A stretch of DNA of 64,000 nucleotides from Streptomyces inusitatus (GTDB taxonomy: Bacteria > Actinomycetota > Actinomycetes > Streptomycetales > Streptomycetaceae), in contig NZ_BMWG01000001.1 in NCBI RefSeq assembly GCF_014651115.1, positions 310,001 to 374,000 of the forward strand, given 5' to 3'. Positions 16,901-24,419 of this stretch are shown one piece after another (the first letter of the stretch is position 1; each line of letters opens with the position of its first letter). The notes below the pieces were generated by a model that worked only from the letters and a program-made list of their open reading frames with translations, made no database searches and had not been told where the DNA came from. Position numbers and translations under genes: made by a program.

Positions 16901-18709
16901 GCACTCGGCGAAGAGATCTCTTTCGAACGCGATCCGAGCGGCCGCGTAATCAGCAAGAACGCGGCAGGCCGCACGACGACCTACACCTACGACCCGGCCG
17001 GGCGACTGATCCATGCAGTCGGCCCGGACAGCGAACTCATCCACCAGTACGATCGTCGCGGGCTGCTCAAGACAGAGATGGCCGAGGGCCGGGTCACCGT
17101 CTACGGATACGACGCCCTCGGCCGCCGGACTCATCGGACGACCCCCACTGGTCACCACACCGTCTACCGCTACAATGCGGCCGGACGACGGAGCCACCTT
17201 GCCACCGGCGACCGCGGTATTGCCTTCGCCCACGACGCCGCCGGGCGGGAACACGAACGGATCTACGGAGACACTCTCACCGTCGCCTCCGCGTGGAACT
17301 CCACGGGCCGCCTCACCGAGCAGCGCTTCATCACGGGCAACCGCACCCTCAACCACCGCGAATACACCTACCGTGCCGACGGCCACCTCACCGCCGTCGA
17401 CGACACGCTCCGCGGCCTCTCCCGCTTCGATCTCGACATCACCGGTCGGGTCACCAACGTCTCCACCACCGACTGGACCGAGTCTTACGCCTACGACGAG
17501 AGCGGAAACCAGACCTCGGCGGCCTGGCCCCCCACTCACTCGGGCCACGAGGCCACCGGCCAACGCTCCTACACAGGAACCGCCCTCGCCCAGGCCGGGA
17601 GCGTCCACTTTGAACACGACGCCCTCGGCCGCGTCACCCTGCGTCGGAAGACCCGCCTCTCCCGTAAACCTGATATCTGGCACTACGAGTGGAATGCCGA
17701 GGACCGCCTCACCGCCGTCACCACCCCCGACGGCACCCGCTGGCGCTACCGCTACGACCCTCTCGGTCGCCGCACGGCCAAACAGCACCTGGGACCCGAC
17801 GGTGAAACCGTGGTCGAGGAAACCCTCTTCGCCTGGGACGGCACCACCCTCTGCGAACAAGTCACCACCTCGGCCAGTCTGCCCAACCCAGTCGCCCTGA
17901 CCTGGGACCACCAAGGGCTGCGCCCTCTCGCCCAGACCGAACGCATCCTCAGCTCCCAGGCACCTCAGCATGTCGTCGACGAGCGCTTCTTCGCTATCGC
18001 CACCGACCTCGTCGGAACCCCCACCGACCTCATCGACGAGACGGGCGAACTGGCCTGGCACACCCGCACCACTCTCTGGGGCGTCACCACCTGGAATCGA
18101 GACGCCGATACCTACACGCCCCTCCGCTTCCCAGGTCAGTATCACGATCCAGAAACCGGACTGCACTACAATCATTTCCGGCATTACGACCCCGAAACCG
18201 CCCGGTACTTGACCTCGGACCCCCTTGGCCTCGCACCCGCGCCCAACCCGCTGGCGTATGTGCTCAATCCCCACGTCTGGGCCGACCCGTTGGGGCTCGC
18301 CCCCGACTACCACGAATTCCACACGGTTCAGGACCGATCGAACGCGACGCGACTGCGCGGTGATGGCACCCCTTGGCCGTCGGAGGACACACGAGGGCAG
18401 TATGGTGAAGGGGTTTACTCTTGGGGTTCCGCAGAGGAGGCGGCTCGCTATGCCGAGCGGTTGCGCAACCGTGGCGTGGACGTCGAGATTCTGCGGTTCA
18501 AAATATCTGACTCCGATTTCTCATCACTCAACAAGGCAGATGTCGTAGAAATGTCACCCGCTGATGCCGAGGCATTCATGGATCGCTACAGTCGTTTGTA
18601 CGGCGATGGCACTCCACACGACTTCGACTACATTCGCGGCCATACAGGAATGGGCGACGAACACTTCTTCCACAAGAGGATATTCGATCTCTTGAATTTC
18701 ACGAACTGA
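13967..18709 (+). CDS. RHS/YD-repeat polymorphic toxin, ART-like tip
   Basis: A 1580-residue toxin. Residues 1-300 are helical, WXG/ESX-like, with paired coiled coils. A DUF6531-type start (DPVDLATGRMFLPQTDVVLPG, around 418-438) leads into more than twenty YD/RHS repeats. The conserved core ends at RFPGQYHDPETGLHYNHFRH, YDPETARYLTSDPLGL and WADPLGL. The variable tip is about the last 140 residues, with HTVQD, a GEGVYSWGSAEEAARYAE block and later acidic residues, resembling the H-Y-E layout of ADP-ribosyltransferase folds; that is inference. The 3' end is visibly less GC-rich than the rest. An immunity candidate follows after 8 nt. It is probably secreted by a type VII-like route. Confidence 0.85.
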   Translation: MGIGDIVSDLTPDSVENAVEKGTEWVGNRVEDAGDWTADRLDDVGWESGSDWVRDKSRSLANRMGAEVDELDLGQSEDKTKLVYGSPSKLRSTAAHLKDLQKAFDSVGKGLGGLDSSALKGQAADAFRATVKIEPPKWFKGADAFGKAAGALESFASTVEWAQGQAQTAIDKWKAGTKASEDALDAHKASVDTYNRATDQYNAKPADQRDPSSLPPKPGAFSDPGKARMEEAQELLAEARKQRNSAAETARGAVAAARDAAPPKPSYAAQMADGLAEYEVLRTHFGAGIVKGTAGLVTFARSLNPLDPYNITHPAEYALALNNTAAGLVMVANDPAGAGKQMITGFMKDPAEGFGRLVPDLLLTAATGGAGAGVKGARVAKEMADLATDTNRARNAVDDAPAGTHNRTDGEKTTKGTDPVDLATGRMFLPQTDVVLPGTLPLVFTRRVESGYSLGRFFGPSWASTVDERLEIDATGVVHVTDDGRLITYPHPVPGLPTRSESGTSRTTLVRLNDGDYTITDPDTGRTHHFAAPPGNPGDDGDAWAVQISDRNHNTITIDRADDGTPLALVHSGGYHLRLTSEDGRMTALALADGEEIHPIRRYGYTAGDLTTVTKPSGATLTFEYDHHHRVIAWIDSNNSRYEYAYDHRHRVIAEGGEAGHFRLTLAYGDPAPESGHRTTTLTTAEGHTTRHLISSESRVLATTDPIGHTTSHTYDTCGNRLTRTDPLGRTTAFAYDEDGRLTTVTRADGAELRSTHNELGLPAEFIDPDGGSRRQAYDERGNLTAAIDQAGHTTHFAYNSHGHRLSITDALGAVTTIRCEPTGLPGEVTDPLGATTRYERDAFGRPVRITDPLGAITHLEWDVDGRLSRRTEPDGSVESWAYDGEGNRTSHTDRLGRTTRFEFTHFDLLAARVGPNGVRHEFRHDSELRLTEVTGPYGQKWAYSFDPAGRLVSETDFDGRTLLYALDAAGQISRRTDALGEEISFERDPSGRVISKNAAGRTTTYTYDPAGRLIHAVGPDSELIHQYDRRGLLKTEMAEGRVTVYGYDALGRRTHRTTPTGHHTVYRYNAAGRRSHLATGDRGIAFAHDAAGREHERIYGDTLTVASAWNSTGRLTEQRFITGNRTLNHREYTYRADGHLTAVDDTLRGLSRFDLDITGRVTNVSTTDWTESYAYDESGNQTSAAWPPTHSGHEATGQRSYTGTALAQAGSVHFEHDALGRVTLRRKTRLSRKPDIWHYEWNAEDRLTAVTTPDGTRWRYRYDPLGRRTAKQHLGPDGETVVEETLFAWDGTTLCEQVTTSASLPNPVALTWDHQGLRPLAQTERILSSQAPQHVVDERFFAIATDLVGTPTDLIDETGELAWHTRTTLWGVTTWNRDADTYTPLRFPGQYHDPETGLHYNHFRHYDPETARYLTSDPLGLAPAPNPLAYVLNPHVWADPLGLAPDYHEFHTVQDRSNATRLRGDGTPWPSEDTRGQYGEGVYSWGSAEEAARYAERLRNRGVDVEILRFKISDSDFSSLNKADVVEMSPADAEAFMDRYSRLYGDGTPHDFDYIRGHTGMGDEHFFHKRIFDLLNFTN

Positions 18710-18717
18710 GGATCGAC

Positions 18718-19149
18718 ATGACCGAGGAGTTCAAGTTCCGTTTCCGTCGGGGATCACACGGACTCGCAGCGAATCTCCGAGCCGGAACACATCCGCTCCG
18801 AGAAGCTCCGGCACAGGGCATTCAGATCTACAGGAACATCTGGCTCGCTCTGCCGGAACCCGGGCTGCACTGGAAGGACACGGCCTGGCTCGCGTTCGGC
18901 GTCTCGCTGAACGCACCAACGCTGAGCAGGCTCCAGCCAGAAGGGTCGCTCATCCGCGTCGCAGCACTCGACTACCCCTTGAGCGACTACCGAGCCGAGG
19001 TGGCAGCACTGGCCATGGACGGATGGCTGCGCGCGCGATTCGCCATCGAGACGCCGGGCGCTTCGGTCGACTACGACGCCATACAAGATCAGTACACCTT
19101 CACCTGGGGCGATGTCACTGATCCTTTCTCGGACGCACCCATGAGGTGA
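18718..19149 (+). CDS. Candidate immunity protein for the RHS toxin
   Basis: A 143-residue cytosolic protein that I do not recognise. It contains EFKFRFRRGSHGLAANLR, a Trp-rich middle (IYRNIWLALPEPGLHW) and a C-terminal YTFTWGDV strand. It begins 8 nt after the toxin stop in the same direction, with a GAGGATCGAC ribosome site, exactly where polymorphic toxin loci place the immunity gene. It has no signal or membrane segment, consistent with neutralising a cytosolic effector. Confidence 0.65.
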   Translation: MTEEFKFRFRRGSHGLAANLRAGTHPLREAPAQGIQIYRNIWLALPEPGLHWKDTAWLAFGVSLNAPTLSRLQPEGSLIRVAALDYPLSDYRAEVAALAMDGWLRARFAIETPGASVDYDAIQDQYTFTWGDVTDPFSDAPMR

Positions 19150-19473
19150 GGTGAGCGTGCCCGCCTTGTCGCGTGCCCATCCCCGATCTTCCCTCCGCTC
19201 GGCGTAAGGACCGACCGATCAAGGCCCTTTGCCCAGGACGCCGCGGCTGAACAGGCCCCTCCCCGCCGCACATCGCCGGCGCGGCGAATGCCGCCCTGGA
19301 GCCGGCGACCGATCCGGCAGAGTTTCGGGATCAGAAGGTCGTCGTGCCAGACCCGTGCCAGACCGGCCGGTGAATCACTGTCAAACGACAGATGCCGGAG
19401 AAGACTCGATTGCCTTCCCTGGCGCACTCGTTCCCGCTGTTCAGCACCCCTATCGGACCGCAAGAATCGCTGA
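19150..19473. other. Non-coding right end of the island
   Basis: About 320 nt between the immunity gene and attR. It shows no convincing gene. A perfect tandem 11-bp repeat (CGTGCCAGACC twice, 19345-19366) sits about 110 nt before attR and may be an integrase arm-type site. Confidence 0.5.
19345..19366. repeat. Tandem 11-bp repeat near attR
   Basis: CGTGCCAGACC occurs twice head to tail without a gap. Short direct repeats flanking a core site are typical arm-type binding sites of tyrosine recombinases, but no integrase remains. Confidence 0.55.
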
Positions 19474-19567
19474 TTCCCAAGCTCAGAGCGCGAGTTCGAT
19501 TCTTGTCACCCGCTCCAAGCGGAAGCCCCAGGCCAGCGCCCCGGGGCTTCGTATTATCTAGACCACT
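19474..19567 (+). repeat. attR (tRNA-Gly partial copy)
   Basis: The right copy carries TTCCCAAGCTCAGAGCGCGA and the T arm with one C-to-T change, then CCA, the terminator stem and TCTAGACCACT. It begins at the anticodon loop and lacks the 5' half, so it is not a tRNA gene. Confidence 0.75.
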
Positions 19568-19890
19568 TGAGGGTGGTGTGCGACCTCCAAGTGACCCGTT
19601 CCGGGACACATCCCGCGTTTGACCACGTCAGACGCCTTGCCAATACGATGGGCAGCCAGAGGCGGGCAACAGCCGTGACAACACACCCTGCCCTCAGGAA
19701 TGGTGAACAGCGGAAGGACGGCTCGGCACCCCCTTCCGCAGCCACGATCGCCTGAAGGCTGTGGAATCCAGTCCGCACACGCGGAACGCTCGGCTGGGGG
19801 ACTCCAGCCGAGCGTCTGGTCGAGTTGCTGACAACAGCCGCTTGACCAGGGGGCCGATGTCTCCGGCATGGCCCCCGGGCGCCCGTCGGG
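19568..19890. other. Non-coding stretch
   Basis: About 320 nt to the right of attR. The frames found here are short and lack ribosome sites, and nothing is supported. Confidence 0.45.
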
Positions 19891-20490
19891 TCAGATCGTC
19901 GGGGTGTCGTCGACGATCTCCTTGTGGGGTTCGACGACGAACTTCCAGCCTTCGCTGGGCTCCAGGAACCGGACTCGGGTCGGATAGATGTCCAGGGCGC
20001 GGCGGTCGCGGTTCTGACTGTTCGTGTTCTTCCTCGCCCGGGCCGGCTCCTCGTACAGGTCGACCTTGACGTCCGGGACCGCGACGACTTCCTCGCTCCA
20101 GCGTTGGACGACCCCCGCGCCGAATGCGTCCCGCGCGGCGGAGTAGAGCGAATCCAGGGAATCCTTGTTCCCGTTGGGCACGAAGAGGGCGAGATTCATG
20201 AGGACGCCGGCACTCTGGAGAACCTCGATTTCCTGCCCCGCCTTGTCGCCGATCCAGACCCCGCTGCCTTCGGAATCGTCCGGGAGGACATGGATTTCCT
20301 CGCCGAAGACTGTCCTCGCGACGAAGGACCCTCCCTCAAAATTCTTACCCGGCTCCGCAAGGGAAGCCGGGGCATAGCAGTTGAGAGGAAGGCCATCCAT
20401 CTCCGCCGAGACGAAAATACTGTCCTGGAGGCCCAGACCTGAGATCTCCTCGACAGTAAGACGTCGAGCCGTAACCTTCTCGGTATTCAC
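19891..20490 (-). CDS. Hypothetical protein, 199 residues
   Basis: An unrecognised soluble protein without signal or membrane segment. It is acidic in the middle and ends in a beta-rich region (RVRFLEPSEGWKFVVEPHKE). The ATG at 20490 follows AAGGGG at about 10 nt. It stands alone, next to the RHS island and upstream of the defence region, so an accessory origin is likely. No function is proposed. Confidence 0.6.
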   Translation of the reverse strand: MNTEKVTARRLTVEEISGLGLQDSIFVSAEMDGLPLNCYAPASLAEPGKNFEGGSFVARTVFGEEIHVLPDDSEGSGVWIGDKAGQEIEVLQSAGVLMNLALFVPNGNKDSLDSLYSAARDAFGAGVVQRWSEEVVAVPDVKVDLYEEPARARKNTNSQNRDRRALDIYPTRVRFLEPSEGWKFVVEPHKEIVDDTPTI

Positions 20491-20882
20491 ACTATTCCCC
20501 TTTTGATAGCGGCACCCCGTGAATTCATCAAGACCCTACCATGAAAAGGATCAACCACTCTCCATTGCAAATACCTTCGCACTCGCGATGGCATCGGCGG
20601 CCCTTTCAGCCATTCCCCTCCGAGAGAGTGGCGGGCAAATCTTCCCGCATTACCGAAAAAACCGGCACTCGTAGAGAAATGCGACAGCGATCAAGAGGGG
20701 CCACCCCCTTCGGCACTGCTTCAGTAACGCGAGGACCGTGTGAGGCAGCGGCAGCAGAGCGCACATTCGCAGCGCCCCGTCTTCGTACCACGGCAGAACG
20801 GCGACAGGTCAGCGCGCCGCGTTCGGCCGACTGGCCGGGCCCGGTGCCGTCGAACGTCGTCGGTACGGCCTGAACGGCGGGC
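20491..20882. other. Non-coding, relatively AT-rich stretch
   Basis: About 390 nt that are lower in GC than the surroundings. It must contain the promoter of the 199-residue gene. The only rightward frame (20541-20873) starts without a ribosome site and has no recognisable protein character. Confidence 0.45.
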
Positions 20883-21551
20883 TCAGACGAAGAGGAACGC
20901 GGCGGAGGTGGCCGCGCCGAGGGACGCTCCGGCGGCCGTCTGAGCCACCGTGTGGTAGGTCAGAGCGACTCGGGACCAGCACACGGCGGCCGTGAGGGAG
21001 TAGGCGATCAGCCACCACGGCGAGTGTGCTGCGGCCAGCAGGGCCACCACTGCCGAGGCTACGGCGGAGTCCACCGAGATCTTCCAGACGGTGTTGACCG
21101 CGAGCAGCCCGATGGTCATGGCCCATAGGCCCAGCATCGCGACCAGAATGGGCGTGGGCGCGCCGCCGAGGAGCATGAGTACTGAGCCGGTGCCGATGGA
21201 GCCGAGGATGACGAAGAAGATCGGTGCTCGCTGGGTGCGATCGACGACATGGCGGTCGCCCCAGGTGCCTCGCTTGCGTTCCCATTCGATGTAGCCGGCG
21301 GGTATCAGCCCGGCGCACAGGGTGCCGAGCAGGCCCCACAGCAGGCCGGTCCAGTGGCCGGCGGCGGCCAGGCCGATTCCGGGCATGCCCGCGAGCAGGA
21401 CATTGCGCGGCTGGAGGACGTCGGTCACGACGCGGGCCACAGCAGTGCCGGCCGAACCGGCCGCACGACGGCTCTCGGGCGGGCGTTCAAGGAGTCGTTG
21501 CCCTGCTTCCACACAGGCGACTCTACAATCTCGCATTCCGGCCGACAGCAT
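20883..21551 (-). CDS. Degenerate PAP2-like membrane protein
   Basis: About 222 residues with five or six hydrophobic helices. The end resembles a PAP2 acid-phosphatase core: WKISVDSAVAS occupies the place of the usual K-x-SGH motif, and CWSRVALTYHTVAQTAAG keeps the Arg-x5-His of motif 3 (R194, H200) but with Gln for Asp. The motif-2 His is therefore missing and activity is doubtful. The N-terminus is uncertain: 21551 is the first plausible ATG, 21536 is possible, and neither has a good ribosome site. The frame is open far upstream, but that sequence is not protein-like. Confidence 0.6.
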   Translation of the reverse strand: MLSAGMRDCRVACVEAGQRLLERPPESRRAAGSAGTAVARVVTDVLQPRNVLLAGMPGIGLAAAGHWTGLLWGLLGTLCAGLIPAGYIEWERKRGTWGDRHVVDRTQRAPIFFVILGSIGTGSVLMLLGGAPTPILVAMLGLWAMTIGLLAVNTVWKISVDSAVASAVVALLAAAHSPWWLIAYSLTAAVCWSRVALTYHTVAQTAAGASLGAATSAAFLFV

Positions 21552-22038
21552 CGATGCCCCGGACCACGACGGCGGAAGCCCTTGAGTTTCTGACCTCTGA
21601 CTGAAATCGGATCGGTTCAACGCTAAACCGGGGGTGGCAGAGAGATCTTTCAGTCGGCCGCCTCGGCGGCCAAGCGCAGCACACAGAGACCGATTTGCAC
21701 TGTGTGTGTTCATGTGGTTACAGTCCCGCCGAGCGACCCGCTCGGTGTCCGACATCATGGCAGCGCGACCTGCTCGGTCAGAAGAATCCGGGTCGCCGTG
21801 TTGTCTCGCCGCGCTCCTCGGGAATGAGGCTTTCACCGCCTTCTCTCCAGGGCCGGATGGTGTACGGCCCGCGCGGCACCAGAGGTCCGCGGAAATCCTT
21901 TCCCTCCGCCGGCCGACACGGGTGGAGTCGGCGGTCGGGTACGCCCGCGTTCTCTCGCTCTGCCCGACGCACCCGCGGCCGGGCAAGCCAGGTGCCATCG
22001 CCGATGAGCCATCGGCCGACGCAGCGGAGCGCGATCCC
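21552..22038. other. Intergenic region before the ParB-like operon
   Basis: About 490 nt between divergent genes, expected to hold the promoter for the 134-residue and ParB-like genes. The in-frame extension to 21634 upstream of that pair has no ribosome site and an atypical composition. I see no RNA gene or strong hairpin. Confidence 0.4.
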
Positions 22039-22443
22039 GTGACGGAGACGATCGACAACTTCTTCATCCCCCTCGACCAGGAGCAAGTCAGCCTCGTGGC
22101 CGCGGTACTGCACCGGGCAGCCCAGGACTGCCGGGCCCTGGACGCGCCCGAGATTCCGGCGGGCGACCGCTCGGTGGTGACCCTCGGCCGCATGGCGGCG
22201 CGGTGGGCAGCCATCGCGGAGCGCGAGGAGCACTGCGATGTCGTCAACGTCCACGGCGAGCGGTTGTACAACGTCTCGCTCAGCCTGGAGGAGTGGTACC
22301 AGGTGCGAGCGGCACTCAGCGAGTACGCCGCACGGCTCACGCGTGCCCTGCGCAATCCGCCGTCGGCACGAGAAGACCGAAGGCGGGCGAGGCAGGCGCT
22401 GCTCCTCGTGGACCGCATCACGGAGGCCATTGCCAGTGATTGA
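22039..22443 (+). CDS. Small helical protein before ParB-like gene
   Basis: A 134-residue hypothetical protein, largely helical and charged. The GTG at 22039 is chosen because GGAGCG precedes it and the earlier in-frame sequence is not protein-like. It overlaps the next gene by 8 nt (22436-22443), indicating translational coupling. I do not recognise the fold. By position it is a partner of the ParB-like protein. Confidence 0.6.
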   Translation: MTETIDNFFIPLDQEQVSLVAAVLHRAAQDCRALDAPEIPAGDRSVVTLGRMAARWAAIAEREEHCDVVNVHGERLYNVSLSLEEWYQVRAALSEYAARLTRALRNPPSAREDRRRARQALLLVDRITEAIASD

Positions 22444-24406
22444 CGATTCTTCGGATGTGAGCGGATCGACGGAAGGGGAAAGGGCACCGGGATGGGAGCC
22501 CCCTTTTTGGGCGTTGCCCCGCGCGGCGGCGGTCGACAACCTTGCCAAGGCGCTGCGAGGGTACGGTCTTTCGGAGGGTGGAGTACGGACAATGGCACAG
22601 GCCGCCGTTCGCCCGGACGATATGCGGCGGAAACTCGCGGACCCCGCCGAGCTGCGGGTGCAGGGCGGCACCCTGCTGATCGCGGAGACACGGCTGTGGT
22701 CGGCGACAGTGCTCCCCCATCCCGCCAACCCTCGCGAGTACGGGTACCGCCAGTACGCGCTGGCGGCTTCAGGGACACAGCGGTCGATGATGACCGAACC
22801 GGGTTCGTCCCCTTACGGCACGGCGGAGTTGGAGATACGTGTAGACACACCGAACACGATCGCGCAACGTCTGGAGGACGCGAAGAGCCGACTGATCAGG
22901 GACAACCCTCTGGCCGAGGACATCGCTGTCGAAGGCGTTCTCCAGCCGCTGACCGTAGTTCCCCTGATCGTGGTCCACGGGAACGGCCACCCCGGCTGCG
23001 CCCTGCTCATCGCGGCTGACGGGTCGAGTCGGATCAGCGCGGTCCACGAGCTACTCGGCTACGCTCCGTCGAAGGTCGTGTACGAGTGGGGGAGCGATGG
23101 TCGAAGACTCCGCAACGAGATCGGCCGTTGGAGCCGCCTGGTGCGGAGTCAGGGCTGGCAAGGGCTGACCGAGGACGAGCGCCGCAGGGTCCGCGCACTC
23201 AGTGTGCCCGCCCGCGTAGTTGTCGGGTTCCGGCCCAACAACCGGTCCGGCCAGGCGTTCCACACGGCGGTGCGCAACTTCATCGGGCTCACCCACATCC
23301 GTCCGCCGCGCCCCTACGGAGCATCCGTGGAGAACGAGGCGAAGGCGGACGCCGTCCTCGACAGCCTCGCCGAGCCGGGGAGCTCCGAAGCGCCCCACAT
23401 CACGGAGCTGGAGAAGCGATGGTTCGCCGGAACCATCTCCCAAGAGGAGGTGGAGGCGGCCGGACTGAGCGGCCGACCGGACGTCCGCGCTGGAGAGATC
23501 GTCCGTTCGCTGCTGGGCGGCGGATTCAGGACCTCGCAGCGTGTCAATGAGGGGATCCGGTCCCTCACCGCGAAACAGCGGCCCAGACGGGAGGAGCGGG
23601 TCGACGTCGCCGTGGAGCTGATCCTGCGGCCGGTGCGCACCGGGCTGAGCGACGGCGCCAAGTTCGTCCGTCCGCGACGTGCGGTCCTTCAGCGGGTGTA
23701 CCGGCTGCCGGAGATCGAGGACCTGTCGGCCGAGGTCCGGATGGAAGGCACTGGTGCGGACAGCCGTTCTCCTGAGGAGTTGCGCGATGCGGCCTTGGCC
23801 GAGGCGGACCAGGGCATGGGCAACAACGGACGGCTCGGCCCGGCGCAGACCGAACTCGCGGTGAAAGCCGCGTACTACATGGCGATGGCCTCACCGATGG
23901 CCCTGCAGCGTGAGGTCTTCGGCGGCGGCGAGGACGACCGGGGTGCCGCGTCGGTGCTGCGGGCCATGCTGTCCCGGCCACGGGGCATCCTCCAGGCGTA
24001 CGAGGTCATCAGGGCGGGGCGAGCGGGCGAGCGGCTCCATGAGGTGGATGAGAACGGCAAACCCCTGGTCACGGCCGAGGGCCGCCCCCGGGGTCTCACG
24101 GATGCTCTGGTGCGTCACGCGTACAGTGGCGGGCCGGCACCGCTTGAGACTGCCCGGGTGGGCCCCAAAGCCGCCGCTATGGGCTGGGCGTGTGTGCGGG
24201 AGTCCGTCGAGAGGCTGTACAGGGACGTGGACGGGATGGCGAGCGTGCCGCTGGAGGAAGGCGGCCCGAGCTTTGTCTCCGAGGAAGGATGGGACCCCTC
24301 TCGGGTGAGGGAGGTGCGGGAGACCCTCGACCGAGTCAGTCGCAGAGTCGCGGACTGGGCCGATCGGTTCGAGGAACGGGAGCGAGCAGTGGCGGCGGAG
24401 CAGTGA
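22436..24406 (+). CDS. ParB-like nuclease-domain protein
   Basis: A 656-residue protein starting at a GTG that overlaps the previous gene. The stretch from GVLQPLTVVPLIVV (167-180) to LLIAADGSSRISAVHELLGY (190-209) has the ParB/Srx layout, in which a GxxxPLxV strand is followed by a DGxxR-x-xA motif; DGSSR stands for the usual DGERR or DGQHR. The remaining 440 residues are helical with no recognised domain. It may be a DndB-like or ParB-like DNA-binding regulator or nuclease. It converges on the kinase gene with a 13-nt gap and probably belongs to the adjacent defence island. The domain call rests on motif pattern only. Confidence 0.6.
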   Translation: MIDDSSDVSGSTEGERAPGWEPPFWALPRAAAVDNLAKALRGYGLSEGGVRTMAQAAVRPDDMRRKLADPAELRVQGGTLLIAETRLWSATVLPHPANPREYGYRQYALAASGTQRSMMTEPGSSPYGTAELEIRVDTPNTIAQRLEDAKSRLIRDNPLAEDIAVEGVLQPLTVVPLIVVHGNGHPGCALLIAADGSSRISAVHELLGYAPSKVVYEWGSDGRRLRNEIGRWSRLVRSQGWQGLTEDERRRVRALSVPARVVVGFRPNNRSGQAFHTAVRNFIGLTHIRPPRPYGASVENEAKADAVLDSLAEPGSSEAPHITELEKRWFAGTISQEEVEAAGLSGRPDVRAGEIVRSLLGGGFRTSQRVNEGIRSLTAKQRPRREERVDVAVELILRPVRTGLSDGAKFVRPRRAVLQRVYRLPEIEDLSAEVRMEGTGADSRSPEELRDAALAEADQGMGNNGRLGPAQTELAVKAAYYMAMASPMALQREVFGGGEDDRGAASVLRAMLSRPRGILQAYEVIRAGRAGERLHEVDENGKPLVTAEGRPRGLTDALVRHAYSGGPAPLETARVGPKAAAMGWACVRESVERLYRDVDGMASVPLEEGGPSFVSEEGWDPSRVREVRETLDRVSRRVADWADRFEERERAVAAEQ

Positions 24407-24419
24407 CCGCCCGGTCGCC

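Larger units (their letters stand above)
12653..19567. mobile_element. tRNA-Gly-integrated RHS toxin island
   Basis: The sequence from the tRNA anticodon loop through its terminator to TCTAGACCACT (12653-12747) recurs in direct orientation at 19474-19567 with only a handful of differences. This is the attL/attR pattern of tRNA-targeting integrases. Between the copies lie an SseB-like gene, a WXG-like gene, a 1580-residue RHS toxin and a candidate immunity gene. No integrase or excisionase remains, so the island is probably fixed. The drift between att copies suggests it is not recent. Confidence 0.75.

Noticed and set aside
19331-19609. Leftward frame with GAGDKNRTRALSLGI
   Set aside because: Antisense translation of the duplicated tRNA 3' end, another known artefact, not a gene.
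21634-22038. N-terminal extension of the small gene before ParB-like
   Set aside because: No ribosome site and a non-protein-like composition; the GTG at 22039 has one.
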